A stretch of 64,000 nt of DNA from the NCBI RefSeq assembly GCF_025751535.1, contig NZ_JAOWLC010000012.1, positions 1-64,000 on the forward strand. Reading direction: 5' to 3'. The stretch comes from Lentibacter sp. XHP0401 (GTDB lineage Bacteria > Pseudomonadota > Alphaproteobacteria > Rhodobacterales > Rhodobacteraceae). Shown here piece after piece: positions 56,021 to 64,000 of the stretch. The translations under genes and the position numbers were made by a program. Positions within the stretch are counted from its first letter, which is position 1. Each line of letters starts with the position of its first letter. Below the pieces are notes generated by a model, which was not told the DNA's origin, searched no databases, and was given only the letters and a program-made list of their open reading frames with translations.

Positions 56021-56608
56021 ATGTTCACAGGCATCATCACCGATATCGGCACACTCCTCGAGCTTGAGCAGCGCGGCGACCTGCGCGCGCGCATCGGCAC
56101 AAAATATGACACAAAAAGCATCGACATCGGCGCCTCCATAGCCTGCAACGGCGTGTGCCTCACGGCCATTGCTTTGGGGGAGGGCTGGTTTGATGTCGAA
56201 ATCTCCGCCGAAAGCGTTGCAAAAACCAACATCGGCTCATGGGCCAAGGGCAGCCGTGTCAACCTTGAGCGCGCCTTGAAAGTGGGCGACGAACTCGGTG
56301 GTCATATCGTTTCGGGGCATGTTGATGGTGTCGCGGTGATCACCGCGATGCAGGAGGAGGGCGACAGCACCCGCGTCACCCTTGAGGCGCCCGAAGAACT
56401 CGCCCGCTTCATCGCGCCCAAAGGCTCGGTGGCTTTGAACGGCACGTCTCTCACGGTCAACGAGGTGAGCGGTACAAGCTTCGGGATCAACTTCATCCCC
56501 CATACCAAAGAGGCGACAACATGGGGCGCGGCTCAGGTGGGTGATCTCATCAACCTCGAAATCGACACGCTCGCGCGCTATGTCGCGCGCCTTGCCGAAG
56601 CGGGCTGA
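56021..56608 (+). CDS. ribE: riboflavin synthase alpha chain
   Basis: 195 residues from MFTGIITDIGTLLEL, after AAGGAAG. Two similar beta-barrel halves: GVCLTAIALGEGWFDVEIS then GDELGGHIVSGHVDGVAVI, and SVALNGTSLTVNEV. It makes riboflavin from two lumazines supplied by RibH. Normally beside ribBA and ribH; here a metallo-hydrolase and the Thoeris-like pair intervene. Confidence 0.95.
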   Translation: MFTGIITDIGTLLELEQRGDLRARIGTKYDTKSIDIGASIACNGVCLTAIALGEGWFDVEISAESVAKTNIGSWAKGSRVNLERALKVGDELGGHIVSGHVDGVAVITAMQEEGDSTRVTLEAPEELARFIAPKGSVALNGTSLTVNEVSGTSFGINFIPHTKEATTWGAAQVGDLINLEIDTLARYVARLAEAG

Positions 56609-56705
56609 CATATTCACAAAAAGCATTGCGTTTGGCGTTGCAGCCCGTAGACTCGCCTGAAACAAACAGGGGGAGCCGCTCCCCAACAAAACTGGGGAGC
56701 CTGCC

Positions 56706-57683
56706 ATGAGCCTTATCAAACCAACACGCCGTGACATCCTTAAAATCGCCGCCGCCATGCCGGCTTTTGCGCTGCCCGGCGTGGCCTCTGCCGCAACATA
56801 CGCGCCCCTCGGTGGCCCCGCCACAGGCAACAACGGCGTCTTCCGCTTCTCTATGGGCGATGTGAAGCTCACAATTCTGTCCGATGGCTTCTTCAGCACG
56901 CCAACAGCCGGCCTTGGCATCAATGCCCCGCGCGAAGAGGTGCAAGTCTTCCTCACCGCGCATTATCTTTCGCCCGATGAGGGCTACAGCCACACCAACC
57001 ACCTGCTGATCGAGACAGGCGAGGCCAAAGTCCTCGTCGATGTCGGCTCCGGCAACCGCTGGTTTGACACAACAGGTCGCCTTGTGAGCAACCTTGAGGC
57101 CGCAGGCCTCACGCCGTCAGACATCACCCATGTCGTCATCACCCACGCCCACCCCGATCACATCTGGGGCATCCGCGATGACTTTGACGAGCCGCTCTTC
57201 CCTGATGCCGAATACATCATCGGCGAGGCTGAATACACCTACTGGAGCCAGGACGGACTGGCCGACCGTGTCGCTCCCGAAGAGCTGCAGTTCGTTGCGG
57301 GCGCGGTCAACAGCTTCGCCACAGAAGGTGTCGAGTGGACAATGGCTGGTGAGGGCTACGAAGTCGTCCCGGGCGTCACACTTATCAGCACGCCGGGTCA
57401 CACACCGGGCCACATGTCGGTGCGCCTCGAGAGCGGCGATCAGTCCCTGATAGCCCTCGGCGATGCCATGAGCCATGCCTGGACAAACTTCGCCCAGCCC
57501 ACATGGTTCAACGGCTTTGACTCTGACGGCGAACAAACCGTCAAAACCCGCCTAGCCCTCCTTGACATGGCCGCAACCGACCGTGTCGCGCTGCTGGGCT
57601 ACCACTTCCCCTTCCCGGGCGTCGGCCACGTCATGCGCGATGGCGACGCCTATCGCTTCGTGCCGAGCCTCTGGCAGTTCTGA
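56706..57683 (+). CDS. exported metallo-beta-lactamase-fold hydrolase
   Basis: 325 residues. The leader MSLIKPTRRDILKIAAAMPAFALPGVAS has twin arginines, so it is probably exported folded through Tat. The zinc site THAHPDHIWG and further ligands in STPGHTPGHMSV, LGDAMSHAW and LLGYHFPFPG mark the MBL fold. The family includes lactonases, glyoxalase-II-like and sulfatase-type enzymes; substrate unknown. It follows ribE by about 100 bp, same strand. Confidence 0.85.
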   Translation: MSLIKPTRRDILKIAAAMPAFALPGVASAATYAPLGGPATGNNGVFRFSMGDVKLTILSDGFFSTPTAGLGINAPREEVQVFLTAHYLSPDEGYSHTNHLLIETGEAKVLVDVGSGNRWFDTTGRLVSNLEAAGLTPSDITHVVITHAHPDHIWGIRDDFDEPLFPDAEYIIGEAEYTYWSQDGLADRVAPEELQFVAGAVNSFATEGVEWTMAGEGYEVVPGVTLISTPGHTPGHMSVRLESGDQSLIALGDAMSHAWTNFAQPTWFNGFDSDGEQTVKTRLALLDMAATDRVALLGYHFPFPGVGHVMRDGDAYRFVPSLWQF

Positions 57684-57855
57684 GGGGGTAGGGCGGGAAT
57701 GTTTCCCTACCAAAGATGAGAAACAGCCTTGCTGGAAGAAAGTGCTCTGTCGGGCTTAGTGCGTCGAGTGGCGGCTTTGAGCCGAGTGTAATCGAAGCTA
57801 CGCTATAGACGAACGGCCGCAATGCGCAGATAGTAGGCTTTGCAAAGTTCTGAAA

Positions 57856-58413
57856 TTAAACGGCAATGTAGCCCCAGTTGATATGCGCCTGCTTTGTAAA
57901 GGTTACCAAAGAACCTCCAATCTCCTCCCCGTTAACAGTGAACCTTCGGATAGACGCAAGCATAATGTCTTTCTTGAAAGGTATGTGAATTGCTTTGGCC
58001 GTCCTATTATTAATTCTTGTCGCCAAAGTACTCGGCCACCTGCTGCTAAGAGCCCTTGGTTCTAGGATCGAATTGAAACCTGCATATGCAACGATCAGCG
58101 GAAGCTTATAGACGTCCACAGCTCTCTCAATTTCCCATGACAGCAGGCTTCCGCTTTTCCGCGTGTCAGCCGAAATAATCACCACCATGTTTTTGGACAC
58201 AACAAGTCGTTGGCGAATGCTAACTTTCAGTGTTTCCAGTTTACTTGTGTCGCGAACTGCGCTTGCTTTCTCATGACTGTTTACAAACTTGAAATCGATA
58301 CCTTTGGCGGCATTCCAGCCTTGAACTACTGTGTAGTATTTTAGGTCAGACTTGCTGCGGTCTGCTTGTCCAAGGCCGTCAAAAGCAAAGTATGTGCCGG
58401 TTCTATTTGCCAT
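57856..58413 (-). CDS. thsB: ThsB-like TIR-domain protein
   Basis: 185 residues of the TIR-like (DUF1863) type. N-terminal strand TYFAFDGLGQADRSKS, a nucleotide-binding region, VVSKNMVVIISADTRKSGSLLSWEIERAVD with Glu94 in S-W-E as the expected catalytic residue, then LPLIVAYAGF. TIR domains in Thoeris systems consume NAD to make a signal molecule on phage infection. Its ATG lies inside the preceding gene (11-bp overlap), so the two are coupled. AT-richer than neighbours. Family call from motifs, not from a search. Confidence 0.75.
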   Translation of the reverse strand: MANRTGTYFAFDGLGQADRSKSDLKYYTVVQGWNAAKGIDFKFVNSHEKASAVRDTSKLETLKVSIRQRLVVSKNMVVIISADTRKSGSLLSWEIERAVDVYKLPLIVAYAGFNSILEPRALSSRWPSTLATRINNRTAKAIHIPFKKDIMLASIRRFTVNGEEIGGSLVTFTKQAHINWGYIAV

Positions 58414-59251
58414 TGGACCAGTTCCTAACGTGGTTCTTCAAATTGATTTCATGCGCCTTGTCCTCAGGGAGAACGATCTTGATTTCCCCTGTGACACGAC
58501 CGTGTAGGCTCTCTTCCAAGACGGCGGTGATGATAAGGTCAACGAGTACAGAGATCTTAACTCCAACTCTGGACATTCCCGATCCCATGAGCGGAATAAC
58601 TAAGGGTTCCATTGAACACGCTGCGCGCGCTTCATCAACCATTCCACGAACCGCACAGATCAGCATCTCAGCATTTGCTTTTGTCACGTTGCTTTGGGCA
58701 TCCGTTTTTCCGAGCGCGACAAACAAGAACTTTTGGGTCTCGGTGCAGGCACGAACAGTAGTTCCAATTGGATATCGCTTCCGGTTACCCTTCGAGCGAC
58801 TCTCTGTATGCCCTTCGATTTTTCTCAGTGACCCAGAGATTTGTTTTTCCCAATCATGTCGATTGTTCGTCCAATATTTGTTGAGGACAAAGCCGTGCAG
58901 GGATCGTGACGATACCAAGTCTTCGTCAACTATGCTGTCAAAAAAGTCGTTTGCTCCAATTGCCTTCCAGCCAGTCTCAGCGAGCAAGTCTCCAAATTTG
59001 ATAATGATTTTGGTATCGTTGTTTGGGTTTGGAACCTGAACTTCGCGTTTTAAGAATCCACTGAGCCAGTAACCGTCCAGAAAGAAGAAACCCAAACCGG
59101 GCAGGACTCCCACGGCGAGAAAACACAGAAAGGGAATCCTAATGTTGCCATCGGTCAAAACCTCGTAAGCTTCGAGCGAAAGGAAGATCGCACCAAATGA
59201 ACCTAGGATCGAGCGAGCAAATTCTCGCCAGTGTTCAAGAAGCCATTTCAA
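58403..59251 (-). CDS. thsA: ThsA-like membrane-anchored macro-domain effector
   Basis: 282 residues. Two helices at about 14-32 and 38-63, then a macro domain (about 78-280) of the DUF6430 type: KFGDLLAETGWKAIGANDFFDSIVDE, RSLHGFVLNKYW, and the phosphate loop VIPLMGSGMSRVG at about 218-230. In type II Thoeris, TIR protein makes a His-ADPR-like signal that binds such a macro domain and causes membrane disruption. Promoter, overlap with the TIR gene and atypical composition fit a horizontally gained defence unit. Confidence 0.75.
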   Translation of the reverse strand: MKWLLEHWREFARSILGSFGAIFLSLEAYEVLTDGNIRIPFLCFLAVGVLPGLGFFFLDGYWLSGFLKREVQVPNPNNDTKIIIKFGDLLAETGWKAIGANDFFDSIVDEDLVSSRSLHGFVLNKYWTNNRHDWEKQISGSLRKIEGHTESRSKGNRKRYPIGTTVRACTETQKFLFVALGKTDAQSNVTKANAEMLICAVRGMVDEARAACSMEPLVIPLMGSGMSRVGVKISVLVDLIITAVLEESLHGRVTGEIKIVLPEDKAHEINLKNHVRNWSNGK

Positions 59252-59591
59252 TGTTTAGCACCAATTCTGTAAATTAACTCTGTTATATGTACGCGTTGGC
59301 CCGTCTCAAGGCAACTTGAAGCCTCTGTTGGATTGGCAACAACTTTGGGTTATACCAAACAGTCAAAGACCAATGTCCCCTTCAGGCTGAGAGCGGTCAT
59401 TCCCCCACAAGAAGTGAAAGCCCACTCCGTCCGCGCAGCAAACCTCATTCTCTTTTTTTCGCAATGAATGTCGTCAGTCAAATCCCGCCACGTCGATGTC
59501 TATCCCGCCCTTTCCCCACCCCGCCACGCAAACCTCTGGCCAATCTCGTAGCCTTGCGTTACTCCCGTTGGCGCAAGGAATGAGGCCAACC
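59252..59591. promoter_or_regulatory. divergent region of the Thoeris-like pair and ribBX
   Basis: 340 bp with no gene. It holds the leftward thsA promoter, and must hold the ribBX promoter. I looked for an FMN riboswitch before ribBX and found none. Confidence 0.5.
59282..59309 (-). promoter_or_regulatory. probable promoter of the Thoeris-like operon
   Basis: On the minus strand TTGAGA (59304-59309), a 16-bp spacer and TATAAC (59282-59287), about 30 bp before the thsA ATG. Near-consensus, suggesting constitutive low-level expression. Confidence 0.55.
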
Positions 59592-60719
59592 ATGAGCGAT
59601 GCATACACCACCCCCGGACCGCTGGAAGCGAGCCTGAAAGACGCGATCTCCCCGATTGAAGAGATCATTGCCGCTGCCCGCGCGGGCGAAATGTTTGTGC
59701 TGGTCGATCATGAAGACCGAGAAAACGAGGGCGACCTTGTCATCGTCGCCGAGTTCGCCGATGCCGCAGCGGTTAATTTCATGGCCACCCATGGCCGCGG
59801 CCTCATCTGCCTGCCGATGACATCCGAGCGCATTGACCGCCTCGGCTTGCCTATGATGGCTGTCAACAACTCCTCGCGTCACGAAACGGCCTTCACCGTC
59901 TCCATCGAGGCCCGCGAAGGTGTGACCACAGGCATCTCCGCCGCCGACCGCGCCCTCACGATCGAAGTTGCGATCAACGAGCAGAACACCTCCGCCGCTA
60001 TCGCCACGCCGGGGCACGTCTTCCCGCTACGCGCCCGCAACGGCGGCGTGCTCGTGCGCGCAGGTCACACGGAAGCGGCGGTTGATATCGCCCGCCTCGC
60101 AGGCTGCAAGCCCGCAGGCGTCATCTGCGAGATCATGAAAGATGATGGCACAATGGCCCGCTTGGCCGACCTCGTCGAATTTGCGGCGCAACACGGCCTC
60201 AAGATCGGGACGATCTCCGATCTCATCGCCTACCGCCACACCCACGACAACCTTGTCACCGAAACGCGCCGGCAGCCTGTCACCTCCGAGTTCGGTGGCA
60301 CATGGGACATGCGCGTTTTCACCGACCAGATCAGCGGAACCGAGCATATCGCGCTGATCAAAGGCGATATCAGCACCTCCGAGCCGGTCCTTGTGCGCAC
60401 CCATGCTCTCAACGAGCTTGAAGATGTCCTCGGCCTTGGCCCGGCACCTTCGGACGAGTTGCACAAAGCCATGCGCATCGTCGCCGCCGAAGGCCGCGGC
60501 GCTGTTCTTCTCTTCCGCGAGCCGCACCCGCGCCTCACCTTTGCCGAAGATGAAGACGCCCCCCGCATCATCAAGCACACGGGCCTTGGCAGCCAGATCC
60601 TCGCCAGCCTCGGCATCACCGAGATGACCCTGCTCACCAACTCCCCGCAAACCGTCTATGTCGGGATCGACGCCTACGGCCTCTCGATCACCGGCACACG
60701 CCCGATCTCCGAGGTCTAA
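59592..60719 (+). CDS. ribB: DHBP synthase with degenerate GTP cyclohydrolase domain (RibBX)
   Basis: 375 residues. The first half is a complete 3,4-dihydroxy-2-butanone-4-phosphate synthase: [30 protein letters not shown] and [25 protein letters not shown]. The second half aligns with GTP cyclohydrolase II but lacks the zinc cysteines: where C-x2-GD-x7-RCDC is expected it has [14 protein letters not shown], and [13 protein letters not shown] replaces the usual EGRGIGL. This is the RibBX hybrid known in Proteobacteria. A real ribA must exist elsewhere. Followed by ribH 2 bp later. Confidence 0.9.
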   Translation: MSDAYTTPGPLEASLKDAISPIEEIIAAARAGEMFVLVDHEDRENEGDLVIVAEFADAAAVNFMATHGRGLICLPMTSERIDRLGLPMMAVNNSSRHETAFTVSIEAREGVTTGISAADRALTIEVAINEQNTSAAIATPGHVFPLRARNGGVLVRAGHTEAAVDIARLAGCKPAGVICEIMKDDGTMARLADLVEFAAQHGLKIGTISDLIAYRHTHDNLVTETRRQPVTSEFGGTWDMRVFTDQISGTEHIALIKGDISTSEPVLVRTHALNELEDVLGLGPAPSDELHKAMRIVAAEGRGAVLLFREPHPRLTFAEDEDAPRIIKHTGLGSQILASLGITEMTLLTNSPQTVYVGIDAYGLSITGTRPISEV

Positions 60720-60721
60720 TC

Positions 60722-61273
60722 ATGGCAAGCTCCCAATCGCACTACATTCTGCCGCGCCCCACATTCGAGGCCCCCGTCAAGCTCCTCATCGTGGTCGCGC
60801 CCTATTACCGCGATATCACCAATGATCTCATCTCCGGTGCCCGCGCCGAGGCCAAAGCCGCAGGCGCCACTCTTGATGTCATCGAAGTGCCCGGCGCGCT
60901 GGAAATCCCGACAACCATAGCCATGGCCGAGCGCCTCTCGAATTACGATGGCTATGTGGCGCTGGGCTGCGTCATCCGCGGCGCAACCACGCATTATGAG
61001 ACTGTCTGCAACGACAGCTCCCGCGCGCTCACGCTGCTTGGCCTGCAAGGCCTGCTCATAGGCAACGGCATCCTCACAGTCGAGAGCATGGCTCAGGCCG
61101 AAGAGCGTGCAAACCCCGCCGATATGAACAAAGGCGGCGGAGCCGCCGCTGCGGCCTTGCATCTTATCGCCCTCGCTCGTAAGTGGGGCGGCCAGCGCGG
61201 CACTCCCGGCTTCAAACCCGAGTCCGAAGAGTATCAGCTGGCCCAAGCTAACAAAGGCAACCCTACCGCATGA
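60722..61273 (+). CDS. ribH: 6,7-dimethyl-8-ribityllumazine synthase
   Basis: 183 residues, slightly longer than usual at both ends. Substrate-binding VPGALEIPTTIAMAE, GCVIRGATTHYETVCN and the C-terminal GILTVESMAQAEERANP, all family marks. It condenses the RibB product with the pyrimidine from RibD. The start is 2 bp after ribB; the end overlaps nusB by 4 bp (ATGA). Confidence 0.94.
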   Translation: MASSQSHYILPRPTFEAPVKLLIVVAPYYRDITNDLISGARAEAKAAGATLDVIEVPGALEIPTTIAMAERLSNYDGYVALGCVIRGATTHYETVCNDSSRALTLLGLQGLLIGNGILTVESMAQAEERANPADMNKGGGAAAAALHLIALARKWGGQRGTPGFKPESEEYQLAQANKGNPTA

Positions 61274-61737
61274 CGCTCTCAGGCAACCAGAAACGCAAAA
61301 TGAAATCTGCCGCACGGCTCTACGCCGTGCAGGCGCTCTTTCAAATGGAATACTCGCATCAAACGGTCGAGTCGGTCATGGCCGAGTTTGAAGAGCACCG
61401 CTTTGGGGCATCCTACGATGAAGGCGATATGCAGGAGGGCGACGCCGCTCTCTTCGCACTGCTGATGGAAAACGCGGTCAACTACCAGGCCGCAATCGAC
61501 CAGATGACAGACCGCGCCCTCGTTGCCAAATGGCCCCTTGGCCGGATTGATCCAACTCTGCGCGCGCTTTTCCGCGCCGCAGGCGCCGAGATCACACAGT
61601 CCGAAACACCCCCCAAGGTGGTGATCACCGAGTTTGTCGATATCGCCCGCGCCTTCCACCCTGATGGCAAAGAGGCAAGCTTTGTAAACGCTGTGCTTGA
61701 TCACATGGCCCGCGAGGCCCGCCCCGAGGCGTTCTAA
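61270..61737 (+). CDS. nusB: transcription antitermination factor NusB
   Basis: 155 residues. [20 protein letters not shown] at the start, [22 protein letters not shown] and [31 protein letters not shown] are the NusB pattern. It binds boxA RNA with S10 for rRNA antitermination. The ribH-nusB coupling is conserved widely. Confidence 0.96.
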   Translation: MTLSGNQKRKMKSAARLYAVQALFQMEYSHQTVESVMAEFEEHRFGASYDEGDMQEGDAALFALLMENAVNYQAAIDQMTDRALVAKWPLGRIDPTLRALFRAAGAEITQSETPPKVVITEFVDIARAFHPDGKEASFVNAVLDHMAREARPEAF

Positions 61738-61784
61738 GCGTTTCAGGCCTAGCAAAGCGCCTTCACTGCGCCTACATCTACCCT

Positions 61785-62789
61785 ATGAAACACTTCTCCC
61801 TCCTCGATCTTTCCCCTGTTCCCGAAGGCCAGACCACGGCGGACGCGCTCCACAATACAATCAGCCTTGCCCAAGCGGCCGAGGAGGCTGGCTATCATCG
61901 CTACTGGCTCGCCGAGCATCACAACATGCCCGGTATCGCCAGCGCGGCCACGCCCGTTGTTATCGGTCAGGTCGCCCAAGCCACCAAACACATGCGCATC
62001 GGGGCAGGCGGCATGATGCTCCCCAACCACGCGCCGCTCGTTGTCGCCGAGCACTTCGGCACGCTGGCCACATTCTTCCCCGGCAGAATCGACCTTGGCC
62101 TTGGCCGCGCACCGGGAACCGATATGGAAACCGCCCGCGCCCTGCGCCGCCATATGGCCCCCGAAGACAGCTTCCCGACCGATGTGCAGGAGCTTATCGC
62201 CTACTTTGGCGAGACGTCTTCGGCCCGTGTCCGTGCCATTCCGGGGGAAGGCACCCATGTTCCGGTCTGGATTCTCGGCTCCTCGCTCTACGGCGCACAG
62301 CTCGCCGCCATGCTCGGGCTGCCATATGCTTTCGCCTCTCATTTCGCCCCCGCGATGTTGGAGGAAGCGCTCTATATATACCGCCGCAGCTTCCGCCCCT
62401 CGGTCCACCTTGAGGCGCCCTACACCATGGTCGCCGCAGGTGCCTGCGCCGCTGATACCGATGAAGAGGCGGCGTATCTTCGCACGTCACAGCTGCTCGC
62501 CTTTGCCCGCCTGCGCACAGGCAAGCCCGGCAAGCTGCCGCTTCCCGTTGAAAATGTTGAGGCCGAAATCCCGCCGCAAATTCTCGCGGGCGTGCATCAG
62601 GCGCTTGGTTGCTCGGCCACGGGCGCGCCCGAAGCGGTCAAATCACAACTTGCTGCGATCATGGATCAGCACAAACCCGATGAACTTATGGTCACAGGTA
62701 TGATCCACGATCACGCTGCGCGGGTTAAATCCTTCCAGATCGTTGCGAAAGCGCTCAAATCTCTCCAAGACGACCGCGCGCTGGCTTAA
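61785..62789 (+). CDS. LLM class flavin-dependent oxidoreductase
   Basis: 334 residues, bacterial luciferase-like TIM barrel: [58 protein letters not shown] and [16 protein letters not shown]. It uses FMN, likely in a monooxygenase reaction of unknown substrate. No flavin reductase is adjacent. It reads toward the prenyl synthase gene. Confidence 0.88.
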   Translation: MKHFSLLDLSPVPEGQTTADALHNTISLAQAAEEAGYHRYWLAEHHNMPGIASAATPVVIGQVAQATKHMRIGAGGMMLPNHAPLVVAEHFGTLATFFPGRIDLGLGRAPGTDMETARALRRHMAPEDSFPTDVQELIAYFGETSSARVRAIPGEGTHVPVWILGSSLYGAQLAAMLGLPYAFASHFAPAMLEEALYIYRRSFRPSVHLEAPYTMVAAGACAADTDEEAAYLRTSQLLAFARLRTGKPGKLPLPVENVEAEIPPQILAGVHQALGCSATGAPEAVKSQLAAIMDQHKPDELMVTGMIHDHAARVKSFQIVAKALKSLQDDRALA

Positions 62790-62850
62790 CCGTTCCGTAT
62801 GGGGCGGGCGAGCCCACCAGCCACAGCCAACCTCCGCGCGCTCCGTTATC

Positions 62851-62973
62851 TTAATTTATCTTAACTTTTAGTGATTCACGCGGTGCACGCAGGGTGCACG
62901 GGGTGTGCACGCATATCACCCCCCTGGAATCAGCCCCGGATAGCGGCGTTAACCATGGCTTACGCTCCGTTAA
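62851..62973. repeat. 123-bp repeat with three phased GTGCAC palindromes, copy 2
   Basis: TTAATTT and TTAAC boxes 10 bp apart, three GTGCAC sites at 62883, 62894 and 62905 (11 bp apart, 22 bp from TTAAC as in copy 1), TATCACCCCCC, GGCGTTAACCA at 62945-62955, then CGCTCCGTTAA. The right end includes the stop codon of the prenyl synthase gene. Lies between convergent genes. Confidence 0.8.
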
Positions 62974-63989
62974 TTGATCCGCGAAACCACGAATTCTGCG
63001 ATTTCGTCGAGCATCTCCCGAACAGGGTGTGCAGGCATCACGGTAAGCGCCGCACGCGCCTTGGCGGCATAGCTCAAAGCATCGTGCCGCGCAGCTTCCA
63101 AAGCGCCATGTTTTTCAAGCAATTCAATGGCTTGCTCAAGGTCTCCGTCGCGCTGGTCACCTTTCTCTATGGTGCGGCTCCAAAAGGCGCGCTCCTCGGC
63201 ATTGGCCAAAGCGACCGCCTTGATAACAGGCAGGGTCAGCTTACGCTCGCGGAAATCATCGCCCACATTTTTACCTGTCGCGCCGGAAAACCCTTTGTAA
63301 TCAAGTAGATCATCCACAATCTGAAAGGCAATCCCAAGCGCGTCCCCATAATCAAACAGCGCTTGCACTTGCGCTTCGGGAGCGCCTGCAATCACTCCGC
63401 CAACCTCTGTCGCCGCCGAGAACAGCGCCGCCGTTTTGCCCCGCACTACCTGCAAATAGATCGCTTCTGTGGTGGCCAGATCTTGCGCCGCCGTCAGCTG
63501 CAAAACCTCGCCTTCCGCAATCGTCGCAGAGGCATTCGCAAGGATATCAAGTACCCGCAAAGAGCCTGTTTCCACCATCAACTGAAACGAGCGTGAAAAC
63601 AGGTAGTCGCCCACAAGGACAGAACTTTTATTGTCCCACAATAGGTTAGCTGTGGGGCGTCCACGCCGTTTCTCGCTTTCGTCCACCACATCGTCATGCA
63701 AAAGCGTGGCTGTATGGATAAACTCCACAGTCGCCGCCAGATGCACATGATAGGGGCCGCCGTAGCCGCAGAGCTCTGCTGCCGCGAGCGTCAGCATGGG
63801 GCGCAAACGCTTGCCGCCGGCCTCGACCAGATGCTGCGTTACCTCAGGAATTCGAGGTGCATGTTCCGAGGCCATCCGCTCGCGGATCAAGACGTTCACC
63901 GCCTCCATGCTTGCAGCCAAATGGGAGGCGAGTTTTTCGTGCGGTTTGTTTGTTGTCTCGTTCAAGCTCTTCACGCTCCCGTCAGACAC
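62970..63989 (-). CDS. ispB: polyprenyl diphosphate synthase (octaprenyl type)
   Basis: 339 residues from a GTG near the window edge, so the true start may be different. First aspartate motif LLHDDVVDESEKRRG and second QIVDDLLDYKG, with GGKRLRPMLTLAAAEL before; trans long-chain prenyl synthase making the ubiquinone side chain. Its stop lies within the copy 2 repeat. Confidence 0.9.
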   Translation of the reverse strand: MSDGSVKSLNETTNKPHEKLASHLAASMEAVNVLIRERMASEHAPRIPEVTQHLVEAGGKRLRPMLTLAAAELCGYGGPYHVHLAATVEFIHTATLLHDDVVDESEKRRGRPTANLLWDNKSSVLVGDYLFSRSFQLMVETGSLRVLDILANASATIAEGEVLQLTAAQDLATTEAIYLQVVRGKTAALFSAATEVGGVIAGAPEAQVQALFDYGDALGIAFQIVDDLLDYKGFSGATGKNVGDDFRERKLTLPVIKAVALANAEERAFWSRTIEKGDQRDGDLEQAIELLEKHGALEAARHDALSYAAKARAALTVMPAHPVREMLDEIAEFVVSRIN

Positions 63990-64000
63990 CTCGACATTCG

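Noticed and set aside
55903-56262. Longer KpsS N-terminus up to 56262
   Set aside because: It is the antisense shadow of the start of ribE.
59252-59591. FMN riboswitch upstream of ribBX
   Set aside because: I looked for the conserved RFN-element blocks (such as GGGGCGG and CGAACCG-like segments) and saw none in the right order.

Overview
The window reads as a chromosomal segment of a marine alphaproteobacterium of the Rhodobacterales (Roseobacter group). The support is gene content and order: infA-maf-RNase E/G-yacG, chvI-chvG-hprK-rapZ-EIIA-HPr beside pckA, dnaG-rpoD, nrdR-ribD, a ribB fused to a dead ribA domain (ribBX) with ribH and nusB, and paired kpsC/kpsS capsule genes. Genes are dense, GC-rich and often overlap by ATGA or TAATG, except in two AT-richer patches (about 1-6.4 kb and 57.7-59.4 kb).

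Layout. 0-6.5 kb is accessory: a catalytic-domain-only tyrosine recombinase, a secreted VWA protein with five exact-length 88-residue repeats, three small envelope or secreted genes of unknown function, a DsbA/FrnE-like oxidoreductase, and tRNA-Phe. 7-10.2 kb encodes a MacA/MacB-type export system. 10.2-13.2 kb is the infA-maf-RNase-yacG operon plus a nitrilase-family hydrolase. 13.4-21.4 kb is carbon metabolism: an acyl-CoA synthetase, a formylglycine-type sulfatase, a long acyl-CoA dehydrogenase that looks like methylsuccinyl-CoA dehydrogenase, a TauE/SafE permease and ATP-dependent PEP carboxykinase. 21.7-27.2 kb is the ChvG/ChvI two-component system joined to the regulatory PTS (HprK, RapZ, EIIA, HPr) and an acyltransferase. 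27.2-32.4 kb holds etfBA, a HIG1-type membrane peptide with a PduO-type cobalamin adenosyltransferase, an EamA transporter convergently overlapping an SDR gene, and an SH3 protein.

32.5-49 kb holds parC, a DUF898/M48-protease pair, a heterodimeric ABC exporter preceded by a 10-codon mini-ORF, rpmB, a copper-chaperone pair, a sirtuin, a site-2-type protease, dnaG and rpoD. 49-61.7 kb is a riboflavin/NrdR/NusB neighbourhood (nrdR-ribD ... ribE ... ribBX-ribH-nusB) interrupted by capsule genes (kpsS, a Wza/KpsD-like exporter, kpsC), by a Tat-type metallo-beta-lactamase-fold protein and by a two-gene defence module. The end holds an LLM flavin oxidoreductase and a polyprenyl diphosphate synthase.

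The most notable element is the overlapping pair at 57.9-59.3 kb: a membrane-anchored macro-domain protein (ThsA-like) and a TIR-like protein (ThsB-like). This is the architecture of a type II Thoeris anti-phage system, with its own promoter, set in AT-richer DNA. Two non-coding repeat families were also found: a 123-bp element in two copies carrying three GTGCAC palindromes exactly 11 bp apart between TTAA-type boxes, and three copies of a terminator-like hairpin with a conserved AT-rich side arm.
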